Below, in pieces: positions 1 through 8,389 of a stretch of 22,231 bases of DNA. The stretch covers positions 1-22,231 of the forward strand of contig CALHZD010000124.1 of assembly GCA_938040985.1 (NCBI GenBank), given 5' to 3'. A program made the translations under genes and the position numbers. This DNA is from an uncultured Propionivibrio sp. Its GTDB lineage: Bacteria > Pseudomonadota > Gammaproteobacteria > Burkholderiales > Rhodocyclaceae. The notes beneath the pieces are model-generated. The model made no database searches. It was not told where the DNA came from and saw only the letters and a program-made list of their open reading frames with translations. Numbering within the stretch: the first letter of the stretch is position 1; each line of letters begins with the position of its first letter.

Positions 1-1250
1 TTCGGCAGCACGGCAGCCATCGCCCGTTTGGCTAGACGTCCGTGACCAATCTCACGCCGCTTCGGCGACCCAACACGACCGCACTCACCCGTCGCATACG
101 GCGGGAAATTGTAATGCAGCATAAAGCGTTCGCGCGTTTCACCGGAAAGCGCGTCGATGATCTGCTCGTCACGCCCTGTACCCAGCGTCGCGACGACCAG
201 CGCCTGCGTTTCACCGCGGGTAAATAGCGCCGAACCGTGGGTACGCGGCAAGACGCCGGAACGAATGGCAATCGGGCGCACGGTGCGCGTATCACGCCCG
301 TCAATACGCGGCTCTCCGGCCAGAATGCGGCCGCGAACAATGCGCGATTCGATATCAAAAAGCAGGTTGCCGATGGTTGCCGCATCCGGCGCATTCTCAC
401 CCACTGTCAGCGTTTCGATCGCCCGGGCAGAAATTTCATTAAGCCGCTGCGTGCGCTCCTGTTTACTGGTAATGCGGAAAGCCTCCTGAACATCCACCTC
501 AACCAGCGCATTCAATCTGGCGACGAGTTCTTCATCCTTGGGCGCAGGTGTCCAGTCCCATTCAGGCTTGCCCCCTTCGTCAACGAACTCATTGATGGCA
601 TTGATGGCAGTCTGCATCTGCTCATGGCCGAAAACTACCGCGCCGAGCATAACGTCTTCCGGCAGGATATCCGCTTCCGATTCAACCATCAGCACGGCCG
701 CCTGTGTACCGGCGACAACGAGGTCAAGACGACTATTCTTGAGCTGCGTTTGGGTCGGATTGAGTACGTACTGGTCATTAATGTAACCCACGCGCGCGGC
801 ACCAATCGGTCCATTGAAAGGAATACCGGAAACCGCCAACGCCGCCGAAGCGCCGATCATTGCGGGGATATCCGGATCGACCTCAGGATTGAGTGAGACG
901 ACCATCGCCACAATTTGTACTTCATTGAAAAACCCGTCAGGGAAAAGCGGGCGCAGCGGACGGTCAATCAGACGCGAGGTCAGCGTTTCCTTTTCTGACG
1001 GACGGCCTTCACGCTTGAAGAATCCGCCTGGAATCCGCCCGGCGGCATAGGTTTTCTCGATGTAATCGACAGTCAGTGGAAAAAAATCCTGCCCGGGCTT
1101 GACCGACTTGTTGCCGACCACGGTTACCAGAACGACTGTGTCATCCATCGACACCAGCACGGCAGCACCCGACTGACGGGCAATCTCGCCCGTTTCTAGC
1201 GTAACCTGGTGCGCTCCGTAGGTAAAAGTTTTTTTGACAATATTAAACAT
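1..1250 (-). CDS. pnp: polyribonucleotide nucleotidyltransferase (PNPase), 5' part only
   Basis: Phosphorolytic 3'-to-5' exoribonuclease of RNA decay; a trimer that usually joins the degradosome. The minus-strand frame opens at ATG 1250-1248 (MFNIVKKTFTYG) and stays open to the left edge, giving about 416 of the roughly 700 residues expected. The first RNase PH-like domain is complete (LIDRPLRPLFP and the following core), followed by the all-alpha linker. The second RNase PH domain has begun: FMLHYNFPPYATGECGRVG and SPKRREIGHGRLAKRAM are near-diagnostic. The KH and S1 domains lie beyond the window. An AAAGGAAGAA ribosome site precedes the ATG. It is downstream of rpsO in the same direction, the classical rpsO-pnp pair, and a terminator and a leader hairpin separate the two. 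The identification is secure; only the 3' end is missing. Confidence 0.97.
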   Translation of the reverse strand, partial: MFNIVKKTFTYGAHQVTLETGEIARQSGAAVLVSMDDTVVLVTVVGNKSVKPGQDFFPLTVDYIEKTYAAGRIPGGFFKREGRPSEKETLTSRLIDRPLRPLFPDGFFNEVQIVAMVVSLNPEVDPDIPAMIGASAALAVSGIPFNGPIGAARVGYINDQYVLNPTQTQLKNSRLDLVVAGTQAAVLMVESEADILPEDVMLGAVVFGHEQMQTAINAINEFVDEGGKPEWDWTPAPKDEELVARLNALVEVDVQEAFRITSKQERTQRLNEISARAIETLTVGENAPDAATIGNLLFDIESRIVRGRILAGEPRIDGRDTRTVRPIAIRSGVLPRTHGSALFTRGETQALVVATLGTGRDEQIIDALSGETRERFMLHYNFPPYATGECGRVGSPKRREIGHGRLAKRAMAAVLP

Positions 1251-1271
1251 TTCTTCCTTTCTCAACAGTTC

Positions 1272-1296
1272 GGCACATCGGCAAAATCCATGTGCC
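1272..1296 (-). promoter_or_regulatory. leader hairpin upstream of pnp
   Basis: Perfect 7-bp inverted repeat (GGCACAT / ATGTGCC) with an 11-nt loop, about 20 nt upstream of the pnp start codon. In E. coli a pnp leader stem-loop is cut by RNase III and mediates PNPase autoregulation. The position here is similar, but the function is inferred and the stem is much shorter. Confidence 0.4.
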
Positions 1297-1339
1297 ATCT
1301 ATACACATCTATGCAACCCTACTGCGTAACACGACAAAC

Positions 1340-1390
1340 CTCAAAAGCAAAACAAAAGCAGCGGCGCAACCCTTACGGGTTGGCCGCTGC
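1340..1390 (-). terminator. rho-independent terminator or attenuator between rpsO and pnp
   Basis: A 14-bp stem with one bulged base: arms GCAGCGGC + CAACCC and their complements, loop TTAC. On the minus strand it is followed by TTTTGTTTTGCTTTT. It lies about 55 nt after the rpsO stop, so it probably ends most rpsO transcripts and lets a fraction continue into pnp. Confidence 0.85.
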
Positions 1391-1444
1391 CAGTCAATCA
1401 ATCATTGTCTGCCCCCCAACCGCAATGCGGTGTTTGCAGACAGA

Positions 1445-1714
1445 TTATTTACGCAAACCGAGACGCTGAATCAGCGCGCGGTATGAATCGACATTCGTAC
1501 GCTTCAGATAATCCAGCAACTTACGGCGACGGCTCACCATCCGCAGCAGGCCGCGGCGGGAGTGGTGGTCCTTAGCATGTTCCTTGAAATGGACAGTCAA
1601 GTCATTGATACGTGCGGTCAGCAATGCCACCTGCACTTCAGCCGAACCGGTATCGCCCTTGGCGCGCTGATAATCGGCCATGATCTGCGCTTTCTGCGCC
1701 ACAGTAATTGCCAT
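1445..1714 (-). CDS. rpsO: 30S ribosomal protein S15
   Basis: Primary 16S rRNA-binding protein of the 30S platform; it also contributes to intersubunit bridge contacts. The 89-residue product has the usual family length and pattern: MAITVAQKAQIMADYQR at the N-terminus, GDTGSAEVQVALLTARI, then KDHHSRRGLLRMVSRRRKLL, the helix-turn-helix rRNA-binding core, and RLGLRK at the end. The start ATG is at 1714-1712 with a purine-rich AGAGAG upstream. It is the first gene of the rpsO-pnp unit, with its own promoter candidates upstream and a strong terminator after it. S15 of several bacteria represses its own translation by binding the leader; I did not identify such a structure with confidence. Confidence 0.98.
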   Translation of the reverse strand: MAITVAQKAQIMADYQRAKGDTGSAEVQVALLTARINDLTVHFKEHAKDHHSRRGLLRMVSRRRKLLDYLKRTNVDSYRALIQRLGLRK

Positions 1715-1748
1715 GTCAAACTCTCTCTAGAAAACGACGCGCCCCAGT

Positions 1749-1778
1749 TTGATAGAGCTCACGCCTGATATTGGTCAA
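1749..1778 (-). promoter_or_regulatory. candidate rpsO promoter P2
   Basis: Minus-strand TTGACC (1778-1773), 18-bp spacer, TATCAA (1754-1749). The -35 matches 5/6 and the -10 matches 4/6. It would start transcription near 1742, about 28 nt before the rpsO ATG, and it lies just downstream of the terminator-like hairpin at 1781-1809. Confidence 0.45.
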
Positions 1779-1780
1779 TA

Positions 1781-1809
1781 AAAGAAAATCCCGCTCCAGC
1801 TCGAGCGGG
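1781..1809 (-). terminator. terminator-like hairpin at the end of the rimP-truB unit
   Basis: Perfect 7-bp arms CCCGCTC and GAGCGGG with a 6-nt loop. On the minus strand it is followed by ATTTTCTTTTATT. It lies about 150 nt after the truB stop and can terminate the rimP-nusA-infB-rbfA-truB transcript. It also sits right at the predicted start site of promoter P1, so it could instead be a 5'-terminal stabilising hairpin of the rpsO mRNA. Confidence 0.6.
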
Positions 1810-1815
1810 GTTGGC

Positions 1816-1844
1816 ATTATAGCCCAGCTCTAAAGGGGCAACAA
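1816..1844 (-). promoter_or_regulatory. candidate rpsO promoter P1
   Basis: Minus-strand TTGTTG (1844-1839), 17-bp spacer, perfect TATAAT (1821-1816). The predicted start is near 1809, exactly at the first base of the hairpin at 1790-1809. Confidence 0.5.
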
Positions 1845-1957
1845 CAGAACTCAACAAGACTCGCAGTAACTCCGATTGCGGAATTTGCGGTCTTGGAGCA
1901 TTCGACCGGCTAACTGCGCCTGGAAAGTGCGGGCGGAAAATTTGGAAATACAGAAGC

Positions 1958-2917
1958 TCAGGAATGTGCCGGCTCCGCAACAAGCAGCCTGACAGGTCGG
2001 AGCTGACCATCGAAATCAAGCGCGCCAACGCCGAGCAACCGGGCGCCGTGATAAACACGGCATTTCTCACCACTACCGCAATCGTCACACTTCTTCAGCG
2101 CCCCGCCCTGCTCCGCTCCGGACAGCATGACCGGATTACCGTGCGCAAAGCGCTGGGCAGCCACATCGTTGAGTTTCACCGGCATCAGGCTTCGCAACAA
2201 GGTATCCACCGGCAACAGCGCCTGTCGGCGCACTGTTTCGCCGCCGCTCTCCAGCGCCGACAACGAAATAGCAGCATCGAGCGTCAAATCACCCACAGCA
2301 GTACGCCGCAAAGCCGTCAAATGGGCGCCACAGGCAAGCATTTGCCCAATGTCTTCGATCAGCACGCGAATGTAAGTGCCTTTGCTGCAAATCACACGCA
2401 CTTTGCAACGTTCTCCAGAAAATGCCAGCAATTCCAGCGTATGAATGGTTACGCTGCGTGCAGCGCGCTCGACCGTCACGCCTTGACGCGCCAGTTCGTA
2501 CAGCGGGCGACCATTGCGCTTCAATGCCGAATACATCGGCGGAACCTGGCGGATGGAGCCACGAAACGAAGCGAGCGTCCGTTCCAGCTCAGGCAGGGAA
2601 AAATCAACGCGCTGACGCGCCAGGACCTCGCCCTCCGCATCACCCGTTGACGTAGTGACGCCAAACAGCACCTCGGCTTCATACGTTTTTGGTGCGTCAA
2701 GCAGATCGGCGGAAAACTTGGTCGCTTCGCCGAAACAAAGCGGCAACAGCCCCGTAGCCAACGGGTCAAGCGTCCCCGTATGGCCGCCCTTGGCGGCAGC
2801 ATACAGGCGGCGAACAACCTGCAAGGCCGCATTGGATGTCACCCCCGCCGGTTTGTCGAGCAGCACGACCCCATCAACGCGCTGCCAGCGGCGCACTGTG
2901 CGCGTTGTAGCCGTCAA
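1958..2917 (-). CDS. truB: tRNA pseudouridine(55) synthase
   Basis: Makes the universal pseudouridine 55 in the T-loop of tRNAs and also acts as a tRNA folding chaperone. The 319-residue product carries VDGVVLLDKPAGVTSN near the N-terminus and the catalytic motif GGHTGTLDPLATG with the nucleophilic Asp at about residue 51. KTYEAEVLFG, PPMYSALKRNG and CSKGTYIRVLIEDIG follow, all in family order. The start appears to be TTG at 2917-2915, in a TTGA overlap with the rbfA stop, which favours translational coupling; GTG at codon 8 is an alternative. The C-terminal PUA-like region contains a short insert with Cys at about 277, 280 and 286 (CDDCGSGEKC), which I do not associate with ordinary TruB. 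It is the last gene of the rimP-nusA-infB-rbfA-truB unit. Confidence 0.97.
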   Translation of the reverse strand: MTATTRTVRRWQRVDGVVLLDKPAGVTSNAALQVVRRLYAAAKGGHTGTLDPLATGLLPLCFGEATKFSADLLDAPKTYEAEVLFGVTTSTGDAEGEVLARQRVDFSLPELERTLASFRGSIRQVPPMYSALKRNGRPLYELARQGVTVERAARSVTIHTLELLAFSGERCKVRVICSKGTYIRVLIEDIGQMLACGAHLTALRRTAVGDLTLDAAISLSALESGGETVRRQALLPVDTLLRSLMPVKLNDVAAQRFAHGNPVMLSGAEQGGALKKCDDCGSGEKCRVYHGARLLGVGALDFDGQLRPVRLLVAEPAHS

Positions 2918-3327
2918 GGCTCACCGGAAGCGTTTTCCGCTTCGGCGTCCCGCGAAATCGTCACAGCCTCTTCGATCAACTTTGTCAGTTCCGCGCCGCG
3001 TTCCAGCGATGGGTCAAAGAGAAAATGCAGCTGCGGCGTCGTATGGATGCGGATGCGCCGCCCCAGCTCACGCCGCAAGAAGCCCGCAGCGCTTTCCAGC
3101 CCGGACAGCACGCCATCAACATGTTCGCGGCCGGCCAGCGTACTGAAAAATACCTTGGCGTGCGCGTAATCGGGCGTTACCTCGACACTGGTGATGCTGA
3201 TCATACCAATGCGCGGATCTTTCAGCTCACTATCGATCAATGCCGCCAGCTCGCGGCGAATCTGTTCAGCCACACGTTCCTGGCGCGAAAATCCGTGCGA
3301 GCTGTGATGACCTTTATGACGGTTCAC
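2914..3327 (-). CDS. rbfA: 30S ribosome-binding factor A
   Basis: Late 30S assembly factor of the type-II KH fold that binds 16S rRNA near helix 1 and helps 5'-end maturation, also in cold adaptation. The 137-residue product shows RQERVAEQIRRELAALI, LKDPRIGMISITSVEVTPDY, AKVFFSTL and GRRIRIHTTPQLHFLFDPSL, all RbfA hallmarks. Some of the acidic C-terminal tail is probably disordered. The start is GTG at 3327-3325, directly after the infB stop (TAAGTG), with GAGGA eight bases upstream inside the end of infB. Its stop overlaps the truB start. The tight packing indicates coupled translation with infB and truB. Confidence 0.97.
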   Translation of the reverse strand: MNRHKGHHSSHGFSRQERVAEQIRRELAALIDSELKDPRIGMISITSVEVTPDYAHAKVFFSTLAGREHVDGVLSGLESAAGFLRRELGRRIRIHTTPQLHFLFDPSLERGAELTKLIEEAVTISRDAEAENASGEP

Positions 3328-6324
3328 TTACAGCGTCCTCGCCACTTCGGTCACATCGAACACTTCAAGCTGATCGCCCGCTTCATAGTTGGTGTAATTC
3401 TTCAGCGACACCCCGCATTCAAAGCCGGCGCGGACTTCCTTCACGTCGTCTTTAAAGCGTTTGAGCGAATCCAGATCGCCTTCCCAAATCACCACGTTGT
3501 CGCGCAACAAACGCGCGCGCGAAGTCCGCTTGACCACGCCTTCCAGCACATAACAGCCCGCGATCGTACCGATCTTGCTGGCACGGAAGACTTGACGGAT
3601 TTCGACCAGCCCGGTGACTTCTTCGCGTTTCTCTGGCGAGAGCATGCCTGAAAGCGCCGCCTTGACCTCATCGACGGCATCGTAAATGATGTTGTAGTAA
3701 CGGATCTGGACACCGACGTTTTCCGCTGTCTTGCGCGCACCGGCATCGGCGCGCGTATTGAAGCCGATGATGACGGCATTGGATGCCTGCGCTAGATGCA
3801 CATCGGACTCGGTGATACCGCCAACAGCCGCATGAATGACATCGACCTTGACCTCGTCGGTCGTCAATTTCTGCAGCGACTGCACGAGCGCTTCCTGCGA
3901 TCCCTGAACATCGGCCTTGATGATCAGCGCCAGCGTCTTTACATCGGACTCGCCCATCTGTTCAAGCAGATTTTCCAAATTGGCCGCCTGTTTGTTAGCC
4001 AGCTTCACGTCACGGAATTTACCCTGGCGGAACAGGGCAATCTCGCGCGCTTTGCGTTCATCAGCAAGCACCACGGCTTCCTGCCCGGCCGCCGGCACGT
4101 CGGAAAGGCCAAGCACTTCGACCGGAATCGACGGCCCCGCCTCCTTGATGTGCTTGCCATTTTCGTCGACCATGGCGCGAATACGACCAAATACCTGGCC
4201 GGCAAGCAGAATATCGCCCTGATGCAATGTCCCGGACTGCACCAGCATCGTCGCTATGGGCCCGCGTCCGCGGTCAAGACTGGCCTCAATGATCAGTCCC
4301 TTGGCCGGCGCATCCTGCGGCGCAGTCAACTCAAGCACTTCAGCCTGCAAAAGCACGTTTTCCAGCAGATCGTCGATCCCTTGCCCAGTCTTGGCGGACA
4401 CCGAAACAAAAGGCGAATCGCCGCCGTATTCCTCCGGCACCACTTCTTCGGCCACCAGTTCTTGCTTGACGCGCTCCGGATTGGCTTCCGGTTTGTCGAT
4501 CTTGTTCACCGCCACGACGATCGGCACCCCCGCCGCCTTGGCGTGGTGAATAGCTTCGCGTGTCTGCGGCATCACGCCATCGTCAGCAGCGACGACCAGA
4601 ATAACGATATCGGTCGCTTTGGCGCCGCGCGCGCGCATCGCCGTGAACGCCTCATGCCCCGGCGTATCGAGGAAAGTCACCATACCGCGTGTCGTATGGA
4701 CATGATAGGCGCCGATATGCTGGGTAATCCCCCCCGCTTCGCCCGAAGCCACGCGCGTGCGGCGAATATAGTCAAGCAGTGAAGTCTTGCCATGATCAAC
4801 GTGCCCCATAACGGTCACCACCGGCGCGCGCGGCAGTTGCGGCGCATCCTTGTTGGTCGCCTCGTCGAGGAAAGCATCGGGATCGTCCAGTTTGGCGGCA
4901 AAGGCGCGGTGTCCCATTTCCTCGACGACGATCATCGCCGTTTCCTGATCAAGCACCTGGTTAATGGTTACCATCGACCCCATCTTCATCAGCGTTTTGA
5001 TAACTTCCGTGGCCTTGACAGCCATCTTGTGCGCCAGATCGGAGACAGAAATCGTCTCGGGCACATGCACATCATGCACGACCGCCTCGGTCGGCTGCTG
5101 GAAGCCATGCGTGGATTCCGCAACATCGCGCCGCCCCAACCGTTTGCCGCCCGCCTTGCCTTCGCGCCAGCCAGAGGCGCCCGCCGCACCGCCGCGCACT
5201 TTTAATCCCTGGCGCTTGCCGCCGCCTTCTTCCTTCCACTGATTGTTTTTTCGATCGCTGCCTTTCCGGTCCCCCTTCTTATCCGCCTTATCGGAGGCTC
5301 CTTGCTTGCCGGCGGATTTCGCGGGTTTTTCTTCGCTTGCGGGACGTTCAGCAAGAGTCTTGGCCGCCGCCGCCGCCGCTTTTTTGGCGGTTTCGGCGGC
5401 GCGCGCCGCTTCAGCTTTTGCCTCGGCTTCCTGCTTCAAACGTGCCAGTTCGGCAGCGCGCTGCTGTTTTTCAATAAATTCAGCTTCTTGGCGCGCGCGC
5501 AATTCAGCTTTGCGGCGCTCTTCCTCGGCACGCAGACGCTGCTGTTCTTCACCGATGATCGAAGCGCGTGTGACTACTTTTTTAACGGTCGGTTTTGCGT
5601 CGCTGCGCTTGGCCTCTTTCGCTTTAACCTCTTCGGCCTTGTCCGACACCTTATCGGTTTTGGTCGATTTGCCGGATTTGGCATCGACTGCCGCTTTTTT
5701 CCGTACTTTGGCGGCGACAGGCTGATTCTCTACGACCGACGCCGGCGTTTCCGGCGTAGTGACTGCCGACGTTTCTTGTTCTGCTTCAGAGGCTACCGTC
5801 ACCGACATTGCCGCTGGCGCTGCGGGCCCGGTCGCAGAGGTAGCCGCCGGCCCGGAGGAAGGCGGATTTACGGAACCTGCCGGCGACACAGTGGCCTCCG
5901 ATGCCGCCAGCGCAGTCGCCGACGCCTCTGGGTCCGCCGATTTAGGCGTCGGAGGCGGCTGCAGCGAGTCCGCCGCAGCAGTTTGGGCACTGGCAGGCTG
6001 TTTTGCCGCCGGTTTGAGCGAGAGAGGATCACGCTTGACCAGGACGCGCTTTTTGCGCACTTCAACCTGCACCGTGCGTGATTTTCCCTGAGCGTCCTGT
6101 GACTTGATTTCCGTCGTTTCCTTACGCGTTAAAGTAATCTTAGTTCTTGACTCGGCCGCACCATGTGCGCGGCGCAGAAAATCCAGCAGACGGTTTTTAT
6201 CCTGTTCGGTCAGCAGTTCATCCGGGGCGCTTTTACTAACACCTGCCTTTTTCAACTGCTCCAGCAGGGATGTCGCCTGCATCCCAAGACTGTCGGCAAA
6301 TTGGGCAACGCTCATTTGCGCCAT
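3328..6324 (-). CDS. infB: translation initiation factor IF-2
   Basis: GTPase that brings fMet-tRNA to the 30S subunit and promotes 50S joining. The 998-residue product is large but normal for proteobacteria with long N-terminal regions. It begins with an IF2_N domain (MAQMSVAQFADSLGMQATSL). Residues about 70-410 are an Ala/Lys/Glu-rich low-complexity and coiled-coil region. A second IF2_N-type domain (VSDLAHKMAVKATEVIKTL) follows. The G domain has G1 GHVDHGKT at 507-514, G3 DTPGHEAF and G4 NKID; domains II, III and the fMet-tRNA-binding C2 domain end in FDVTEVARTL. The ATG at 6324-6322 has an excellent AGGAGG site. It lies 33 nt downstream of nusA and abuts rbfA. Confidence 0.98.
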   Translation of the reverse strand: MAQMSVAQFADSLGMQATSLLEQLKKAGVSKSAPDELLTEQDKNRLLDFLRRAHGAAESRTKITLTRKETTEIKSQDAQGKSRTVQVEVRKKRVLVKRDPLSLKPAAKQPASAQTAAADSLQPPPTPKSADPEASATALAASEATVSPAGSVNPPSSGPAATSATGPAAPAAMSVTVASEAEQETSAVTTPETPASVVENQPVAAKVRKKAAVDAKSGKSTKTDKVSDKAEEVKAKEAKRSDAKPTVKKVVTRASIIGEEQQRLRAEEERRKAELRARQEAEFIEKQQRAAELARLKQEAEAKAEAARAAETAKKAAAAAAKTLAERPASEEKPAKSAGKQGASDKADKKGDRKGSDRKNNQWKEEGGGKRQGLKVRGGAAGASGWREGKAGGKRLGRRDVAESTHGFQQPTEAVVHDVHVPETISVSDLAHKMAVKATEVIKTLMKMGSMVTINQVLDQETAMIVVEEMGHRAFAAKLDDPDAFLDEATNKDAPQLPRAPVVTVMGHVDHGKTSLLDYIRRTRVASGEAGGITQHIGAYHVHTTRGMVTFLDTPGHEAFTAMRARGAKATDIVILVVAADDGVMPQTREAIHHAKAAGVPIVVAVNKIDKPEANPERVKQELVAEEVVPEEYGGDSPFVSVSAKTGQGIDDLLENVLLQAEVLELTAPQDAPAKGLIIEASLDRGRGPIATMLVQSGTLHQGDILLAGQVFGRIRAMVDENGKHIKEAGPSIPVEVLGLSDVPAAGQEAVVLADERKAREIALFRQGKFRDVKLANKQAANLENLLEQMGESDVKTLALIIKADVQGSQEALVQSLQKLTTDEVKVDVIHAAVGGITESDVHLAQASNAVIIGFNTRADAGARKTAENVGVQIRYYNIIYDAVDEVKAALSGMLSPEKREEVTGLVEIRQVFRASKIGTIAGCYVLEGVVKRTSRARLLRDNVVIWEGDLDSLKRFKDDVKEVRAGFECGVSLKNYTNYEAGDQLEVFDVTEVARTL

Positions 6325-6357
6325 AAGAATCTTCCCCCTCCTCTTTCCTTACTTTCC

Positions 6358-7830
6358 TTACTCGAACCAGTGCGCGCGCGCCGTGGTAATGAGCTGTTTC
6401 GCCCGCGCCTCGTCGATACCGCTCATTTCCACCAGCTCATCCACCGAAAGATCACCCAGATCGTCAAGGGTCTTGATATCGTGGCTGGCCAGCTGACCAA
6501 GTAGCGGTTTATCCATGCCTTCCATATTCAACAGTTTTTCATCGACGCTGCCAATACGCTCTTCGGTCACAATCGCCTCAGTTAATAATGCGTTACGAGC
6601 GCGTTCTCGCAGTTCCTGCACTGTAGCCTCATCGAAACTTTCTATTTCCAGCATTTCCTGCAAAGGAACATACGCGACTTCTTCCAGCGTCGAAAAACCT
6701 TCGTCGATCAGCACATTCGCCACCTCTTCGTCAACATCGAGTTTTTCCATGAACAGCACGCGGATAGCCGCCGATTCGGCCTCCTGTTTGGTCCGCGACT
6801 CTTCTTCAGTCATCAGGTTAATGGCCCAGCCCGTCATTTCCGAGGCCAGGCGCACATTCTGACCACCGCGGCCAATCGCCACCGCCAGATTCGCTTCATC
6901 AACCACGACATCCATGCTGTGTTTGTCTTCGTCAACCACTACGGAGATGACTTCCGCCGGCGCCAGCGCGCCAATGACGAATTGCGCCGGATCCGCCGAC
7001 CAGAGCACAATATCGACGCGTTCGCCCGCCAGTTCATTGGTCACCGCCGTCACGCGCATACCGCGCATACCGACACAGGTGCCAATCGGGTCGATGCGCT
7101 GATCATTCGACTTGACGGCAATTTTGGCACGCAGTCCCGGATCACGCGCCGCCGCCTTGATTTCCAGCAAGCCATCTTCAATCTCCGGCACTTCCATCTC
7201 AAACAGTTTGACGATGAATTCCGGCACCGTGCGCGACAAAACCAACTGCGGGCTGCGCGCCTGACGATCAACGCGTAGCAGGAAAGCCTTGACGCGATCG
7301 CCAACGCGCAGGTTCTCGCGCGGGATCATCTGATCGCGCGGCAAAATTGCTTCCACCTTGCCAATTTCGATGATGGCGTTGCCGCGCTCCATACGCCTGA
7401 TCGTGCCATTCACCAGACTTTCCTTGCGACTTAGGAAATCGTTGAGAATCTGGTCGCGCTCAGCATCACGGATTTTCTGGAGGATGACTTGTTTGGCCGC
7501 CTGTGCGCCAATCCGGCCAAAATCGACCGGTTCGATCGTCTCTTCAAGAAAATCACCGACGGCAACATCCGGATCCTGTTTCTGCGCTTCGGAAAGCGGG
7601 ATCGTCAGCGCCTCGTTCAGATAATCCTGATCAGCAACGACTTCCCAGCGGCGGAAAGTTTCAAAATCACCCGTTTCACGGTCGACCGCGACGCGCAGAT
7701 CGGCCTCTTCGTCGACACGTTTCTTACCCGCCGACGCAAGCGCCATTTCCAGCGCGGCGAAGACGATTTCCTTGTCGACGTTCTTTTCACGCGCCAGCAC
7801 ATCGACCAGCAACAAAATTTCCCGGCTCAT
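6358..7830 (-). CDS. nusA: transcription termination/antitermination factor NusA
   Basis: RNA polymerase-associated elongation factor affecting pausing, intrinsic termination and rRNA antitermination. The 490-residue product has the RNAP-binding N-terminal domain (MSREILLLVDVLAREKNVDK). An S1 domain follows at about 130-200 (GTIRRMERGNAIIEIGKVEA), then KH1 with DPIGTCVGMRGMRV and KH2 with VAIGRGGQNVRLAS. Two C-terminal acidic helix-hairpin repeats (LIDEGFSTLEEVAYVP; DDLGDLSVDELVEMSGI) complete the proteobacterial form with both AR repeats. The ATG at 7830-7828 is preceded by GAGGA at a normal distance. It sits between rimP and infB, the conserved order. Cotranscription with rimP is inferred from the 45-nt gap and the absence of a terminator. 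Confidence 0.98.
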   Translation of the reverse strand: MSREILLLVDVLAREKNVDKEIVFAALEMALASAGKKRVDEEADLRVAVDRETGDFETFRRWEVVADQDYLNEALTIPLSEAQKQDPDVAVGDFLEETIEPVDFGRIGAQAAKQVILQKIRDAERDQILNDFLSRKESLVNGTIRRMERGNAIIEIGKVEAILPRDQMIPRENLRVGDRVKAFLLRVDRQARSPQLVLSRTVPEFIVKLFEMEVPEIEDGLLEIKAAARDPGLRAKIAVKSNDQRIDPIGTCVGMRGMRVTAVTNELAGERVDIVLWSADPAQFVIGALAPAEVISVVVDEDKHSMDVVVDEANLAVAIGRGGQNVRLASEMTGWAINLMTEEESRTKQEAESAAIRVLFMEKLDVDEEVANVLIDEGFSTLEEVAYVPLQEMLEIESFDEATVQELRERARNALLTEAIVTEERIGSVDEKLLNMEGMDKPLLGQLASHDIKTLDDLGDLSVDELVEMSGIDEARAKQLITTARAHWFE

Positions 7831-7875
7831 TTTCGCAATCCTCTATTGCCCTATTTCCCGTTTCTAGCCCTGGTA

Positions 7876-8316
7876 TCAATCAAACTTCGGCACCAGTCTG
7901 GCCTTGTCGATATTGTCGAAAGCCAGCGCAACATCCCCCGTTTCCAGCGCCAACGTCACCGTGCCGTTCTGCAAACCACGCAAAACGCCATTGAAATTTT
8001 TACGTCCGGATAATGGCACACGCAAACGCAGATTGACTTCCGAACCCGAAAAACGCTCGAAATCGGACGGCTTCTTTAATACCCGGTCAAGCCCCGGCGA
8101 TGAAATTTCCAACCGGTCGTAATCAATGTTTTCGACCGCCAGCACACGCGACAAATGGTCACTGACCGCAGCGCAATCCTCCACATCGACGCCGCCTGGT
8201 TTCTCCGGCTTATCAATAAATACGCGCAAGATACGTCCGCGCGGACTCTGTTCGACATCGACTAGATCAAAGCCCAGTCCATTCACCGTTTTTTCAAGAA
8301 GTTCGTGTAAGTCCAT
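7876..8316 (-). CDS. rimP: ribosome maturation factor RimP
   Basis: Needed for early 30S maturation; it acts near S12 and the central pseudoknot. The product from ATG 8316 is 146 residues: MDLHELLEKTVNGLGFDLVD, then GRILRVFIDKP, DCAAVSDHLSRVL, and the signature YDRLEISSPGLDRVLKKPSDF, with the SH3-like C-terminal domain ending KARLVPKFD. The frame stays open upstream to 8361. However, the extra 15 codons would be translated through a terminator-like hairpin and look unlike the family, so I chose 8316. No strong Shine-Dalgarno sequence precedes it. It is the first gene of the nusA operon. Confidence 0.93.
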   Translation of the reverse strand: MDLHELLEKTVNGLGFDLVDVEQSPRGRILRVFIDKPEKPGGVDVEDCAAVSDHLSRVLAVENIDYDRLEISSPGLDRVLKKPSDFERFSGSEVNLRLRVPLSGRKNFNGVLRGLQNGTVTLALETGDVALAFDNIDKARLVPKFD

Positions 8317-8320
8317 GGCT

Positions 8321-8348
8321 ACAAATAAAAAATGGGCAAACAGCCCAT
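8321..8348 (-). promoter_or_regulatory. terminator-like hairpin in the rimP-nusA operon leader
   Basis: A 6-bp perfect stem (ATGGGC / GCCCAT) with a 5-nt loop, followed on the minus strand by TTTTTATTTG. It ends only about 5 nt before the chosen rimP ATG. A second small hairpin (CCCCT-CAA-AGGGG in plus-strand reading, 8361-8373) precedes it in the leader. Together they look like an attenuator, possibly linked to NusA autocontrol. That role is inference. Confidence 0.5.
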
Positions 8349-8389
8349 CCCCGCAAACCACCCCTCAAAGGGGTAACGAAAGTCTTTGG

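Noticed and set aside
2155..5725. Long plus-strand frames opposite truB, rbfA and infB, some over 200 codons
   Set aside because: They mirror biased codon use in the minus-strand genes and have no recognisable domains.
8317..8361. Upstream start of rimP adding 15 residues
   Set aside because: The extension would be encoded by the hairpin leader and does not resemble RimP N-termini.
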